Shown in pieces: positions 37,018 through 48,643 of a stretch of DNA of 64,000 nucleotides. How positions within the stretch are numbered: position 1 is the first letter of the stretch; each line of letters opens with the position of its first letter. The stretch is from Cryptomeria japonica (lineage: Eukaryota > Streptophyta > Pinopsida > Cupressales > Cupressaceae). Made by a program: the position numbers and the translations under genes. Where the stretch lies: the NCBI RefSeq assembly GCF_030272615.1, contig NC_081410.1:254865533-254929532 (forward strand), read 5' to 3'. The notes under the pieces are model-generated. The model was given only the letters and a program-made list of their open reading frames with translations. It had not been told where the DNA came from and did not search any database.

Positions 37018-37538
37018 TAATTATTCAAGCCACTTGTAGTTTGGAAAGTCGTCTAGGAGAAACCATTTCCGGAGAAAGTCCCTGCCAATCCGCACCCATT
37101 TCCTGTGACATGTCAATTGCTCCGCATTCAGGTTCAGAAGAAACGGTTGCCTAGCCACTAGCACTGTTTGGTCAGGGAGGAGAAGCTTGGTTAATTCACT
37201 CACCCAGGGGATCCCCACCCCTACTTCAGCAAGGATGACAATAGTAATGCTATCTCCAAGGAATTCTTCCTTAAACACCTTCCTCAATAGCATCAACATA
37301 TCCACCTTGTGTCCTCCAAGGTCTAGAAGAGACACCAAGAACTGAGATGTAATGTCCATGTTAACACGGTATCTATTTTCATTTCGCAGAAAGTCTCTAC
37401 CTAGGACCATCCGCACAACCTCATTGGTGAATGACCCAACCTCCTTGCAAATTTATTGGAGGGTTGGGTCTCTACGAAGCCCAGAAAGGCCCTCTGGTCC
37501 TCTGCAGAAATTATTCTCAAGTGGATGGGAGTGTCCAT
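37018..37538 (-). pseudogene. Unrecognised gene of about 170 residues, one frameshift
   Basis: The start is ATG at 37,536-37,538 (MDTPIHLRIISAEDQRAF). After about 27 residues a frameshift near 37,455 leads into the frame that reads EVGSFTNEVVRMVLGRDFL and runs on to ..LLDDFPNYKWLE and a stop near 37,019. The product alternates hydrophobic and charged residues as a compact helical protein would (e.g. MDITSQFLVSLLDLGG, FLGDSITIVILAEVGVGIPW). It has no signal peptide, membrane segment or catalytic motif that I can name. A related upstream motif (37,991-38,035) links it to the gene at 33,943. I do not recognise it. Confidence 0.5.
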
Positions 37539-38742
37539 CTTGAGAAATCAGATTACCAAATTAAACAACCTGATCCTATAGACCTAAACTAGAGGCATAA
37601 TTTAAATACCGTGAGCTCCGACAATTTATCTACCAAATGGAAAAGGCTAATTGAAGATGAAAGAAGAAGAGATCATATATAAATAGTTGAAGCTCTTGAT
37701 TGTAATAATTACTTCTCTAACCGTATTAATTGGTTTAATTTTTTTAAAGCTTTCGTATCTCTACAAATATTCCCCATAAATGCACTAGTGTGCAAAATTG
37801 GAAACAACTATAAACCAGTACCAAGTTGGCAAGTACCACATTGGAAGTCATGGGGATAGAGTGGATTGCAGTTAGTGACTAGATACATATTAAATGACCA
37901 AAATTATTGATCGTGACATTTGATACGTGTCTATTGAATCCAATTCCATTCCAGGCACTTTCTGGTGAGCTATGTTCTCTTCAGAAAATTGGGCCGAAAT
38001 AAAACTTCAGCCATTGATCTATGATCATTAAACGGTTTAAAACCATTGATGGATTTTAGGTATGTGTCACCCTTCATGTGTTAAAGAGGCCGCACTTATT
38101 GATACATCATGCAGAGTCCAGAATCAATGTGATGTACTGATGTGATGTGATGTGCCTTGTCTATTAATGGTAATGAATGCATGAAATCGCCAATAAATTA
38201 TATTATTTTCCATAAATAATAAAATATTCACCAAAACAAATTAAATAATTTTCAAGCAGTGGATAAAAATCGCAAATATATTTAAATAATTTTTCCTTCA
38301 GAGTAAAATTTTTTTCCCATACAATTATATATTTGTTCCTTTTAACAAAAATTATTCGCCTCCTACAATATATATTTTTCCCATAGAACAAGGTATTATT
38401 TGCCAGAAATTTATGGAATTTTCATACCCTAGAAAAAATCAGCAATTCAAAATATTTTTTTCTCTATTTTGAAAAAAAATTTCGCCATCAATATGAAAAT
38501 TTCCCCCCCAAAATAATGTTTGATTTGCTAGGATTTTACACTTTTGCCCAGGGGGTGGTTTCTTAAAGTTATCCTTGGTCTGATTTGATGCTTGCGATAT
38601 GGGTCTTGGATGTTGCTTTCGATATGGGTCTTTGATTGATGTTGTGTTCTTAAGATGCTTTATTGTTTCAAGTTGATTTTTCTTTGATTGGATATATCAG
38701 ATAGATTTGGGAACTGATGATGGACACTTGTTTCTTTGTAGG
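37539..38742. other. Upstream region of the 37-kb gene and junction with PMD element
   Basis: A TATA-like ATTTATATATG on the minus strand lies at about 37,673-37,684, some 140 bp upstream of the ATG at 37,538; the word is nearly symmetrical. At 37,991-38,035 a block GGGCCGAAAT .. CCATTGATCT .. TCATTAAACGG resembles the core of the 265-bp repeat. 38,170-38,520 is A/T-rich. At about 38,574 the sequence switches to the GATTTGATGCTTGCGATATGG array shared with 16,800-17,000. Confidence 0.5.
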
Positions 38743-41700
38743 TAGAGCTTGGTGTACTTCAATCTCGAGAGCGGTTTCCAAGACCATGGTCATTGATTCC
38801 GCGGTTATCATAGGCTGACATAGATGTGATTGAGAGATGTGGGTTGTCCTCTTTACTAGACATGCCTCGGTATATCATTAATTGGGGTTTGTTGACAACT
38901 TTGGCAGAGAGGTGGCACAGTGATACAAACACCTTCCACTTGGCTACGGGTGAGATGACAGTCACACCAGAGGATTGTTATCGGATTATGCAGATTCCTA
39001 TATTTGGGGCCTTATTGTCATATGAGAAGACTGAAGAGGGTGGGACAGAGGCTCTCCATTGCATCTTCCAAGATGACCAGATTAATGGGTATGAGATCCC
39101 ATGGCACGAGTTTCTAGATTTTGGCTACGCTCCGCTGCCATCTGTACTAGTAGGGTTCATTGGTGGATTTCTGTGTCCCAACCGTAAGTCAAAGGGACTA
39201 GCTATGGGATGGGGATTGGTGCTAGAGGACATGGTAACATAGGGATGCAAGTTTGCATGGGGGTCCTGTATGTTGGCCCATCTTTACAAAGAGCTTCACC
39301 AGGTGGTATATCTGGGATATACTAGTTTATCAGTTGGGGTGACATTATTACAGGTGTGGGCCTGGGAGCATATTCCTGTGTCGAGACCACTTGCATATAG
39401 GGATAGGCTAGTTGGTCATGCTTATGTTTATGGTTATACATGTGTAGTTGTCTAGCATAAGCTGGGAAAACTAGAGCATTGGCGGAGAGCACTAGATGAT
39501 ATCGATACGGTCATTTGGATACTATATATGGATTGCGAGGTGTGGGAAGAGGATGGGCTAGAGATGCCCTATGTTTATATGTTGAGGTACCTGATCGAGT
39601 GGACACCCTTTATTATTGAGTGATTCTTGTGCAACCATGCTCAACAATAGTATGGTAGACAATAGGGGATGCCACAGGGAGTGTGTTTATATGCTCGTCG
39701 ACGACAGGATGTGCCAAAGTGGGGACCCACTTTAGATAGCATAGCAGCGGTGGAGGAGTATATGATGCTGGTAGGACAGATCTAGGATTATGGGGCTAGG
39801 GTTGTGGATGCTGGGATGACAAAGGAGTTTTCAGCTTACTTTGTGGCACATGCATTGGCATGTATATCTGATCCGACAGAGATGTTGTCTGCCTTTGATG
39901 ATGAGGAGGTAGAGGAGGTAGGAGAGTGAGGCGGAGATGATGGAGAAGGTGGATTAGATAGAGGGAGAGGGGGAGATAGCGGTGGTGGTGGATTAGATAA
40001 AGGATGAGGGTTCGTTCTTGGTGCTGGTGGGGTTGGTAGGGTAGGTGCAGTGCTAGTGGCGGTGGGTGGTATAGAGGATGATAGGTGACCTGCCCAAAGG
40101 AGGAGATCTGATGTTCTACCTCCATTGATGTCTCAGATAGGGACAGGTGTGGGTGGGACCATGATATAGGTACCATTTACATTAGGGTACCCACCCATCG
40201 ACATGATTCATAGATTATAGCACTACAGGTCATTGTGTAGGAGATGTAGGGGCACATGTTAGCACAACAATGCCTAATCACATAGATTATGGTAGAGCAA
40301 GATATGGAGAGAGCGTCGGGGCCGAGCAGAGGATCTTGTTGATAGATTGGAGAGAGCGATGACTGGTGCCTCGATGCGGGATGCATTGAGGGAGATACGG
40401 TACACGACCAAGGAGGCCAAGTATTATAGGCGTTTATACAAGGAGGTGGTCCCTAGAGATCATATAGCTCCTATCTATGCAGCAGTGGCAACCAGTCGAT
40501 CTGGTCGCAGTCATATGAGGATAGAGAGAAGAGGTGTTACAAGGCCTACTCGACGTCATCCACCTAGTGGAGTGATGGTATGATGAAAGAATAAGGATCT
40601 GGTCTACTACTAAGAGGAGGGGTGAATTAGTAGATAGAAAAACTGATAAAACTTCACCAATATCAAAATCAATCTCTCAAAGTAAACTTAGAACTATCAA
40701 TGCAATATCTCTGCCAAGATTAAAATTGTCAAGATAAATCGGTTGACTGTTACAACAGATAATAGTAATCAACTTGTAACTTACAAACATCCAAATACTT
40801 TTATTGGTATAAGTAAAACTTCATATTGCTACTGGTTACCATGACTTATCAAATTGGATTAAGTAGTTAAGCAAATCAACCATAAAAACATAACCACAAA
40901 AACATTCACCACTTGACACAATATTTTTGATGTGGAAACCCAAATGGGAAAAACCACGGTGAGATGAGACTCACAAGATAACTATCTGCACTCTTCTGAA
41001 GTTCCCCCCTTTAGGAGCCAAGCTTGTTAAAGCTTTTACAAAAAGTCATGTTAAGAACATATCCTGTTAGGGACTACCCAATTAAGGGATTGACTATAAT
41101 GCCTTGTTAGAAGCAATACCCTGTGAGGAGTAACCTTTGTAAAGGATTTAGAATCCAAGCTAATGGATCACCTTGTTAGAGGATTTGGATAACACCAAGC
41201 TTGTTAAATCTTACCCGGTTAGGGGATTTAACTGTTGTAATTGTTATAAAACAATAGGAGTTGCTGATCTATTTGAATATCACTTGACTTGCTTGTTCAA
41301 ATCTTTTTCATACTCCTATCTGCCTTTACTTAAACTGTAGATACAAAAAATGGTTCAACAACCACACACTCAATTCAACTTGCCAACACAAACAAACTAA
41401 AACAACTCATTGATCTTATAAAAAAATCAACTAGGTTGGTAACACAACAAAAAAACTAATTCTCATAGAGATTACAAACAAGTTAGTTCAAGTATGACCG
41501 TTGGATTACATAGCAATCTCTACACATCATTCAAGAAAGCCTCAACCGCTCCTTGATCACTACTTCATTGGACTTAGTAACTCATCACACACTTTGCATT
41601 ACATGCAGTATACTTGCTCATTCCCAAGACAAAAAACCATTACCTCAATGCGCCAAAATCACTTTGAAACTCTCTTCATACAATATGCATACGTGTCATA

Positions 41701-42042
41701 ATCATTACCGCTCATCATCAGATCATAAACCAATATAACCAATTCACCAAACTTAATTGGTTAGGGTTTATCAAAACAATAGGTAGGGTTTACCGGTTCA
41801 ACTCTCCAATACTTAGCAATATCGGTTCATTCCACAAACTAACCTACCGGTTATAGTTTCCTTTCACTAGCTCTTCCTACCGGTTACAAAACAACATTGC
41901 AACAACATCATTACCGGTTAATTGACATCAATGGCAATATAACAAATCATTAATGCAGTCTTCATGCAAATGACAACATGGAGATCCAGGGGTTGGGACA
42001 TCCATTGTGAGACCATCAGCCTTAGGAGATAGTCCTACCTGA
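38743..42042 (+). pseudogene. Plant mobile domain (PMD) gene, split by solo LTR
   Basis: The frame opens after a splice-acceptor-like TTTCTTTGTAG at about 38,742 and reads VLQSRERFPRPWSLIP, then IERCGLSSLL, LAERWHSDTNTFHLATGE and MTVTPEDCYRIMQIPI. This is the classic start of the aminotransferase-like plant mobile domain (MAIN/MAIL1 group, also carried by transposons). The domain continues to about 39,700 (WAWEHIPVSRPL), then a Gly/Asp-rich linker and a basic tail (40,347-40,572). The solo LTR at 40,573-41,978 interrupts it; beyond it the tail reads GDPGVGTSIVRPSAL and ends at TGA 42,040-42,042. Stops occur at 38,813, 39,239, 39,453, 39,619 and later, so it is dead. It runs antisense to the gypsy pol at 43,380-50,432. 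Confidence 0.85.
40573..41978 (-). mobile_element. Solo copia-type LTR in PMD gene
   Basis: 1,406 bp starting TGATGGTATGATG and ending AAATGACAACA, flanked by perfect 5-bp duplications TGGAG (40,568-40,572 and 41,979-41,983). On the minus strand it reads TGTTGTCATTTGC..CATCA. It shares with the LTR at 14,769-16,283 the ACTAAGAGGAGGGGTGAATT segment and the GTGGAAACCCAAATGGGAAA block (near 40,935). No primer site or internal domain adjoins it, so it is a solo LTR. Confidence 0.92.
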
Positions 42043-43115
42043 GAGACTTATCTCTATTGTATTTTGACAAACATGATATCCCTTGTACATTTCGACCATT
42101 TTTGAGATATAATACATGGCACTAATTTTCTCTAATCCATATGTGATGTGTTATTGATGATGATTGATGAGATGCATTGATATGATGATTCTATGATGAT
42201 GATGTGGTGCTTAGATAATAATGCTCTTGATTTTGATGATGATGTATAATTCATGATGAGATGAGAATGTGATGATGTATTTGCATTGATTACTTTGATT
42301 TATGAGATGTATCTTGAAAATGAGATGTATGATAATGATAATTATGTGAGATGTATCTTGAAAATGAGATGTATGATAATGATAAATGATTAATGCAAGA
42401 TTTAAAATGATATGCAACTAAATGCAAGATTAAAATGATATGCAACTAAATGATCACTTTAATTTTGTCATTGTCATTCTTGTTTAGTCACTTGTTTGTG
42501 CTCTATTTTGTGTTTGTCATCATTGAGATTTTGATATGTTGGAAGTTAATAGAAGCATACTGGTATAATTGAACCATAATGACCCGAGTAAAACTTACAT
42601 GGATGTTTGATATTGGAAGATGACACAAGAGTCGAGGTATAATTGAACTAAGATGACCTGAGTGTTGCTTGCGTAAAATAGACAAGAGTTAACCATTTGC
42701 ATGTGCAAAGTGGAAAATGTCTTCAATGATATGTTTCCAATCATGTCTCAAGACAAATTTGTACTGTATAAATGATCGCCTCATAGACTGAAAACCAAAA
42801 AAAAATCAGATTTCCTTCGTTGTTTTCTCTAGAAAGATGCATCCTTGAGTAGCTCAGGAGATCTAATGATTAAAATTAAGATACAAAATAGTAAAAACTT
42901 CATGCCATATGTTAACAAGGCATAATTCAGAAAATCATCTATCATATGTGTGTTAAAGTGGCAGTTTGATAATGGTCTTATTTTCTAGCCTGATGAGCAA
43001 TTATTGACATTGTTTCCTTAGCATGCTGTGATCCTTGTCGTTTGTTGTCAGAAATGCTTAAAGTGAGAGGAATGTTTCCCCTAGTCACATATATCTATCG
43101 ATGTGGATATATACA
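42043..43115. other. Convergent 3' region between PMD gene and gypsy pol, with short tandem repeats
   Basis: GAT/ATG-rich sequence. A 38-bp unit (TGAGATGTATCTTGAAAATG and onward) is repeated at 42,303-42,340 and 42,347-42,384. AAAATGATATGCAACTAAATG is repeated at about 42,405-42,450. A third pair with core GGTATAATTGAAC lies at 42,560-42,665. No gene is seen; this is where the plus-strand PMD gene and the minus-strand gypsy reading frame meet. Confidence 0.6.
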
Positions 43116-43319
43116 TTAATCACCAAGCCATGGTGGGATATGATATGGAGAACTATTTTTTGGATAATCAAGGACAATGACTACGCTAAGTATGTCTGGG
43201 ATAATGTTGCATTTAACAAGCGTTCTGGCGATGGATTTTAGCTTAGACTTGGATGGTTCAAAGATATGAGCACTGATAGATCGAAAAGTTGTTCTCTCAC
43301 AAATAATGCTTGTTGCCAA
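43116..43319 (-). CDS. Open frame downstream of gypsy integrase
   Basis: A 67-codon frame (MATSIICERTTFRSIS .. HIPPWLGD) follows the integrase C-terminus in the minus-strand gypsy element. Its regular composition suggests former coding sequence, but I recognise no domain. It could be the end of the polyprotein or chance. Confidence 0.25.
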   Translation of the reverse strand: MATSIICERTTFRSISAHIFEPSKSKLKSIARTLVKCNIIPDILSVVIVLDYPKNSSPYHIPPWLGD

Positions 43320-43379
43320 GTTTTCACTACTAGTTTAATTGTACATTTTTTTTTTCACTTTTTCCGTGCGTTGGATGAC

Positions 43380-44935
43380 TCAAGTGTAGAATTTATTTAG
43401 ATGGATACTGTTGGTTGGTTTGTCAAGCATGTCCCCTTTTGAAGTTGTTAATTGGTAGGCACTTGATCCATAGGCTGATATGATGACAAAAGGACCCAAC
43501 CAGTTAGGTTGAAACTTCCCCTTCTTTTCTCTATCCTGTTGATTTCTCAGATTTTCTTTTAGTGCGAGATCACCGACTTTGAAAGCCCTTGGGATGACTT
43601 TATGATTATGGCTTCTACACATTTGCTGCTAGTATGCCTTGAAATGGTCATAGGCATGTTATCATTTTTCATCAAGAAGCTCTAGTTCATGCAACTTGTT
43701 TACCTGATATTCCTCATCTGGTATGAGGCCCTTCAAAGATACTCTAAGAGATGGAATTTCTACCTCAAGAGGCAGAATTGCCTCTAATATGTACACCAAT
43801 AAATATGGTGTAGCCCCTATAGGTGTCCAAATACTAGTCCTATATGCCCAAAGTACCAGATTGAGTTGTACATGCAAATCCTTACCTAAATCATTTACTG
43901 TTTTCTTGAGGATTTTCAAGATTGTTTTATTTGATACTTCTGCTTCCCTATGGGTAGTAAGGTGTGGAGAAGTGATGTTGGATTTTGAATCTTTCACATA
44001 GTTCTCATACGTCTTGATTTTTGAAAGGATGCCCATAGTCTATGATAATGGAACTGGGAATGCCATATCCGCAAATGAGATAATTGAGAATAAATGAGGT
44101 GATCTACTTTCCAATTACAGTGGTCATCAGGACTGCTTCAATCCACTTTGTTAAATACTTTGTTGTAGTGATAATGAACTTATGTTCATTTGAAGAAGAA
44201 GGATGAAATTTCCCTACTAAATCAAGTCCCCACTAACAGAAAGGCCAAGATGTGGTGAATGATTGTAGGTCTTATGTTGGTGCATGGATAAGATTTCCAT
44301 GAATTTGGCACTTAGGACATTTCTTTGAAAATTGATAAGACTTTCTCCATTGTCAGCTAGTAATATCCCATTCTCAGAAGTTTCTTGGTGAGAGTAGGAC
44401 CACTTGAATGCGTGCCACAGATACCCTTGTGAAGCTTGTGTAAGGCAAATTCAGATTCGTTACAATCGAGGCATCAAAGAAGAGTACCATCTAGACCTCG
44501 ACAGTAAAGTATGTCAGTGGTTAAGGTATAACGGGTGGCTTGCCAGATGAAGATGCATTTTTGGTTACGAGACAGGTCGAGTGGAAGAATATTATTCTTA
44601 AGGTAATCATAGATTGTTCCATATAAAGGGGAGTCCGAACTGGTTAAGGCATAGATAACTTGGGATGCAGAATTGTCATAGGTTGGGGAAAACAATTGCT
44701 CTACTAGGAACTCGTAACAACTTTGTTTCTCTGGAATTTGTAGCAGTGAGGCAATAGTGGCTATTGCATCAACAACTCTGTTGTCTAATCTTGGTATTTT
44801 CTCAAAGGTGATGTGTACAAAGTACTGTTTGAAATCATCCACCATTCTCTTATAGGGCATTATCTTATCATCCTTTGTCTGATAGTTGTCATTGATTTGA
44901 TTGATGACTAATTGAGAATCCCCATAGACTCTCAA
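43380..44935 (-). pseudogene. Gypsy integrase plus tail of second RNase H
   Basis: The minus-strand frame opens with RVYGDSQLVINQINDNY and FEKIPRLDNRVVDAIATIAS, the end of the archaeal-type RNase H with its Asp residues (44,650-44,935). An HHCC-type zinc finger follows in a broken frame (HKLHKGICG near 44,430), then integrase core fragments (44,050-44,350) and the catalytic-Glu region (AEVSNKTILKILKK at about 43,940). The integrase C-terminus ends 'FQPNWLGPFVI', 'AYGSSAYQL', 'IHLNKFYT' at 43,380. This pattern is typical of Tat integrase. There are several frameshifts, near 44,470, 44,040 and 43,640. Confidence 0.85.
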
Positions 44936-45461
44936 TTATGTGATTCTCCATTCCACAACCATTTTGATTCCTATTACCAGGGCTTCATATTTAGTGATGT
45001 TGGTGTTAGCCATATATTTTTGCTCGTGCTTAAAACCTCATGATCATCTAAAAACCAGCTATTGCTAATGTTTTAATGTTGAAAGTGTTGGTCACCTTTG
45101 TTCAAACTTTCAAAGCACCCTCTTGGACATCCCCTACCTGCCAGTCACAAAGAAGTCATTGTTTTTAAAATTCTGTGAAGGATGACATAAAATCCTTTTG
45201 CAAAGATAATTTTAACATCCTCTTCTCCAAAATGACTAGTTTTTATGGCCAAACTCGATGTCAGCTAGGAGATTTTAATTTTTTAATTTTTGGGTTATCC
45301 ATATGCCCAAATGATTAAATCTCAATTTTTATGTGTCATATGCAAAAATTATTTTTGGGTTATGCTCTACTCAGCTTATTTATTCTACAGTTAAAATTTC
45401 ATAAGAAACAAAGCTCCCAGTAAAATATTATGCAAGTTTTTCTATGGCAGCCAAAAAGAAC

Positions 45462-45860
45462 AATTGTCATTGAACTTGAACCTTGAACCTTTTCAAGTTC
45501 AAAGTTCGGGTTCAAGTTCAAAGTTTGAATTCAACTGGAGCGGAATTTGTCATTTTTGTTCATTGAACTTGAACTATTTTTGGTTCAAGCCCGCAGGTTC
45601 AAGTGCGCAGGTTCAAAAAGTTCAAAGTTCAAATTTCGGGCTTTGTAATTTTTGGTCATTGAAATTGAACCATTGAACCTTTTGGTTTAGGTTCAAGGTT
45701 CAACATGCAGGAAAATGGAAAGAAAAAAAAAATCAATGCATTATACTGTGGGTGCAGTTTGTGTTTTTGAACCATTTGCTTGAACCTCGCAGGTTCAAGG
45801 TTCAAAGTTCGAGGTTCGATTTCAAAGGTTCAAATCCAGAATTCAGAGATTCGATGCAAG
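45462..45860. repeat. GTTCAAG / TTCAAAGTTC tract inside the solo LTR
   Basis: Irregular arrays of TTCAAGTTCAAAGTTC, CGGGTTCAAG, CGCAGGTTCAAG and TTGAACC words fill two blocks, about 45,462-45,700 and 45,775-45,860. The words occur on both strands (TTGAAC and GTTCAA), so the tract can fold on itself. Confidence 0.75.
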
Positions 45861-46245
45861 TTTAGAGTGTGTGAGTTCAAAATTTCGGCAATTTCAATAG
45901 TCCATTAACATTGGCATGTCTAATGTTTGTAATTTTTAATGTAATCCAGAACCATAGATTTTTCTGAGACAAAAAAATCAGTCTCGGTGTGGGGGGCATA
46001 ACTTTTAATTGCACTATTGGATCAGGCTGAAATTTTGACAGGTTTTAGAAAACCTAGTTTTCTAAATCCTCACTAGAGCGATTGAACAAATAATATTCTG
46101 TTCAAAAGTTATTAATCTCTGAATACGGGTCTATTAAAAATTATGAGATAAAATATTCGAAGCAGAAAAAAAAAGATGAAAGATAAAAGAAAAGATTAAT
46201 TAATAATCTTTTCAAGAATCAGTTATTGATAACTGAAATTCTCAG

Positions 46246-46256
46246 TTATATATATG
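46246..46256 (+). promoter_or_regulatory. TATA box of the 2-kb solo LTR
   Basis: TTATATATATG follows an inverted pair (TTATTGATAACTGAA and CTCAGTTATA) and precedes a purine/pyrimidine-rich leader, which is the usual LTR arrangement. Confidence 0.5.
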
Positions 46257-46992
46257 TAATGAAAGAAAGGAGAGGGGGTTCTTCTTTTATCTTCTTTCTC
46301 TTTCTGCTGTAAAAAGGGAAGAGGCAGCATTATTTTCTGGACTGCATAGTTTTGTTTTTCATAAGTGTTGAGTCTGTGAGCTCACATTTTTTTGGCATTG
46401 ATAGAATAAAGAAGATTTTGTTGATCTGTGGATTTGTCAATATTTTCTTTTGATTACAATGAGCTTTGTCTCTCTCGTAATTTCCTTTCATTGTCTTTTC
46501 TGTTACATCAAACTGTGTATATGCATTTGATTCTGAAACTTTGATTTCAGAAATAATTTGTATTTGGAAAGAAATCTGCTGTTAACTCTTTGTCTGGGTA
46601 TTCTGATCCCCATTGTCCTTTGAGGCATGAGAGAGAATTGATCAAAGTCTAGAGCATTTTTACTTATTGGAAAGGGTATTTTCTTGGGTGTGGATAATTA
46701 AACTGTGTTTTAATTGTCTTCATTCACTTCATTATAAATCTGCTATTCGCATTTGTGTCATGGCTATTAGCAGATGTTAGCTGCCTTTATTGCTTTTCGG
46801 TTAAAAGCATATTTAGAAAATATACATTTTTATCCAATGAAGGGAGTTGTACCTTCATATCAAAATTCAGAGAGCACTTGCACTCACCATTGCAAGTGAC
46901 TCAATTGTTGGTTCTAGTTTTTGTCTTTCAATTTGGGCATTCGAGAGTCATTGATGAAAGGTATTTAAGAAGGATAAATCTGTTTACCAACA

Positions 46993-47803
46993 ATTGGTAC
47001 ATGGAAACATCAGTCTATAAGATCATGTAATTGTGTGCCCTTGTGAAGTGACAAACAAGATACTGACACTCGATCCATGTTGTGTATAGGATCCATAAAA
47101 GTATAGGGTCCATTATTTGGGTGTGAGAGTGAGTACAGCAATATCCAGAAATTCCACCTGCATTGGTTGATTTGGTAGCGATGCTTCAGCCATTTGATCT
47201 GCAATTACCTATCCTTTGATAGCACAATGTTCTGTGTACTGGATATCAAACTCACCGAGAATCATGACCCACTTAGCCAATCGGCCTGTAAGAGCTACTT
47301 TGCTGAGTAAATACTTAAGAGGATCATTTTTTGATACTAGCTTAATTGTGTGAGCTAGCATGTAGTGGCAGAACTTTTGAGAGGCAAACATCACAGCTAA
47401 GCAAGCCTTCTCAATGAATGTATAATTTAGCTCATATCTGTTCAAAGTTCTGCTGATGTAATAAATGACTCATTCCTTACCTTCCAGATCTTCTTGTGCT
47501 AGAAATTACCCCAATGATACTTCAGTTGTTGATATGTAGAGAATGAGCGGCTTGCCTGCTATCAATGGTACTAAAACTAGCGGATTTATCAGATATTGCT
47601 TGAGCTGGTGAGATGATTCACACTTGTCTTCCCATCTAAAAGGTATGCTATTGTGGAGAAGATGGTTGAAAGGGAGACATTTATCTACTAGTTGGGCTAT
47701 GAATCACTTGATAGACTGCAACCATCCCTACAAAGATCTGAGTTGGCTAATGTTCCTGGGAGGTGGCATCTCCATGATGGCCTGCACCTTCGCTGGATCT
47801 ACT
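46993..47803 (-). pseudogene. Gypsy RNase H and start of second RNase H
   Basis: The frame at 47,209-47,445 gives ELNYTFIEKACLAVMFASQK, then HTIKLVSKNDPLKYLLSK and LAKWVMILGEFDIQY, the second half of the gypsy RNase H. The first half lies upstream at about 47,450-47,800 in broken frames. Downstream, to 46,993, fragments of the archaeal-type RNase H follow (VTSQGHTIT, SYRLMFPCTN), up to the insertion point of the solo LTR. Frameshifts near 47,450 and 47,205 and a TGA at about 47,029 disable it. Confidence 0.8.
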
Positions 47804-48643
47804 TCAATGCCCTTTTCTGACACAATGTAGCCTAATAGTTTGCTTGATGTGACCCCAAAGACACTTCTTAGGGTTTAGTCTAACCTTGAATTGCTCCAAT
47901 ATTTGAAATATTTTATATAATATGCCCAGATGTTCTGCCTGGGTGAATGATTTAGCTAGTAAATCATCTACATAGTCTTCCATGAAGGTATGCATCATAT
48001 CATGGAAGATTGTCGTCATGGATCTTTGATAAGTTGCCCTAGCATTCTTCAAGCTGAAAGGCATGATGTTCCAGCAATACGTTCCACATAGACAGGTGAA
48101 CATAATTTTATGTTGATCCTCTAGGGCAATTTTGATTTGATTATAGCTAGAGAAACCGTCCATTAATGATAACATTGCGTGGCTTGTTGTTAGATCCACA
48201 ATTATGTTGATGCTTGGAAAAGGAAAGTTATCCTTTGGACATGCTTTGTTGACATCTCTAAAATTTGTGCATATTCTGATGCTTCCATCAGGTTTTGAAA
48301 CTGGTACAATGTTTGAGATCCATTCAACATAGTCTATAGGTCGGATAAATTCGACGTCTAATAACTTCTTTAGTTTTGCTTTGACCAATAATGCTACATG
48401 CGGATTCATTTTTCTTAATTTCTATTTGACTGGCTTAGCTCCCGGAGCAATGGATAAATGATGCATGATTAGGTTTGGATCTATTCTAGGCATATCATCA
48501 TAGGACCAAGCAAAATTGATTTGCTTTTCCTTGAAGAATTTGATAAAATCTGGTTGCTCTTCTTCTGTCAGTGATTCTGCTAGGTGTATGGTTTTGATTG
48601 CTTCTTCAGTACCGATGTTTATTGATTGAGTTGGCTTAATCAA
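47804..48643 (-). pseudogene. Gypsy reverse transcriptase
   Basis: Copies element RNA into DNA. The minus-strand frame shows VKAKLKKLLDVEFIRPIDY, SNIVPVSKPDGSIRICTNFR, DVNKACPKDNFPFPSINI and MDGFSSYNQIKIAL; the active site YVDD is intact at 47,963-47,974. The frame upstream (48,422-48,643; WSYDDMPRIDPNLIMHHLSI) is the usual entry to the RT domain and is joined across a TAG. After RLNPKKC the frame slips and the end of the domain is lost. It is very close in pattern to the RT of the plus-strand element at 57,735-58,494. Confidence 0.92.

Larger units (their letters stand above)
45004..46992 (+). mobile_element. Solo LTR, 2 kb, inside gypsy second RNase H
   Basis: Starts TGTTAGCCATAT and ends TTTACCAACA, with flanks GTTGG (44,999-45,003) and ATTGG (46,993-46,997), a 4/5 match for a 5-bp duplication. 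On the minus strand the gypsy coding sequence reads SYRLMFPCTN up to the right end and ITKYEALV from the left end, so the insertion falls precisely inside the second RNase H domain. The LTR has a TATA box at about 46,246-46,256 and a TTCAAGTTCAAAG repeat tract. No internal region or polypurine tract adjoins it. The family is not identified. Confidence 0.8.

Noticed and set aside
39796-40386. Minus-strand frames rich in His, Leu and Pro
   Set aside because: They are antisense to the Gly/Asp-rich linker and tail of the PMD gene; the composition reflects the opposite strand.
45464-45676. 70-codon plus-strand frame rich in Leu, Asn and Ser
   Set aside because: It is a translation of the TTCAAG repeat tract within an LTR.
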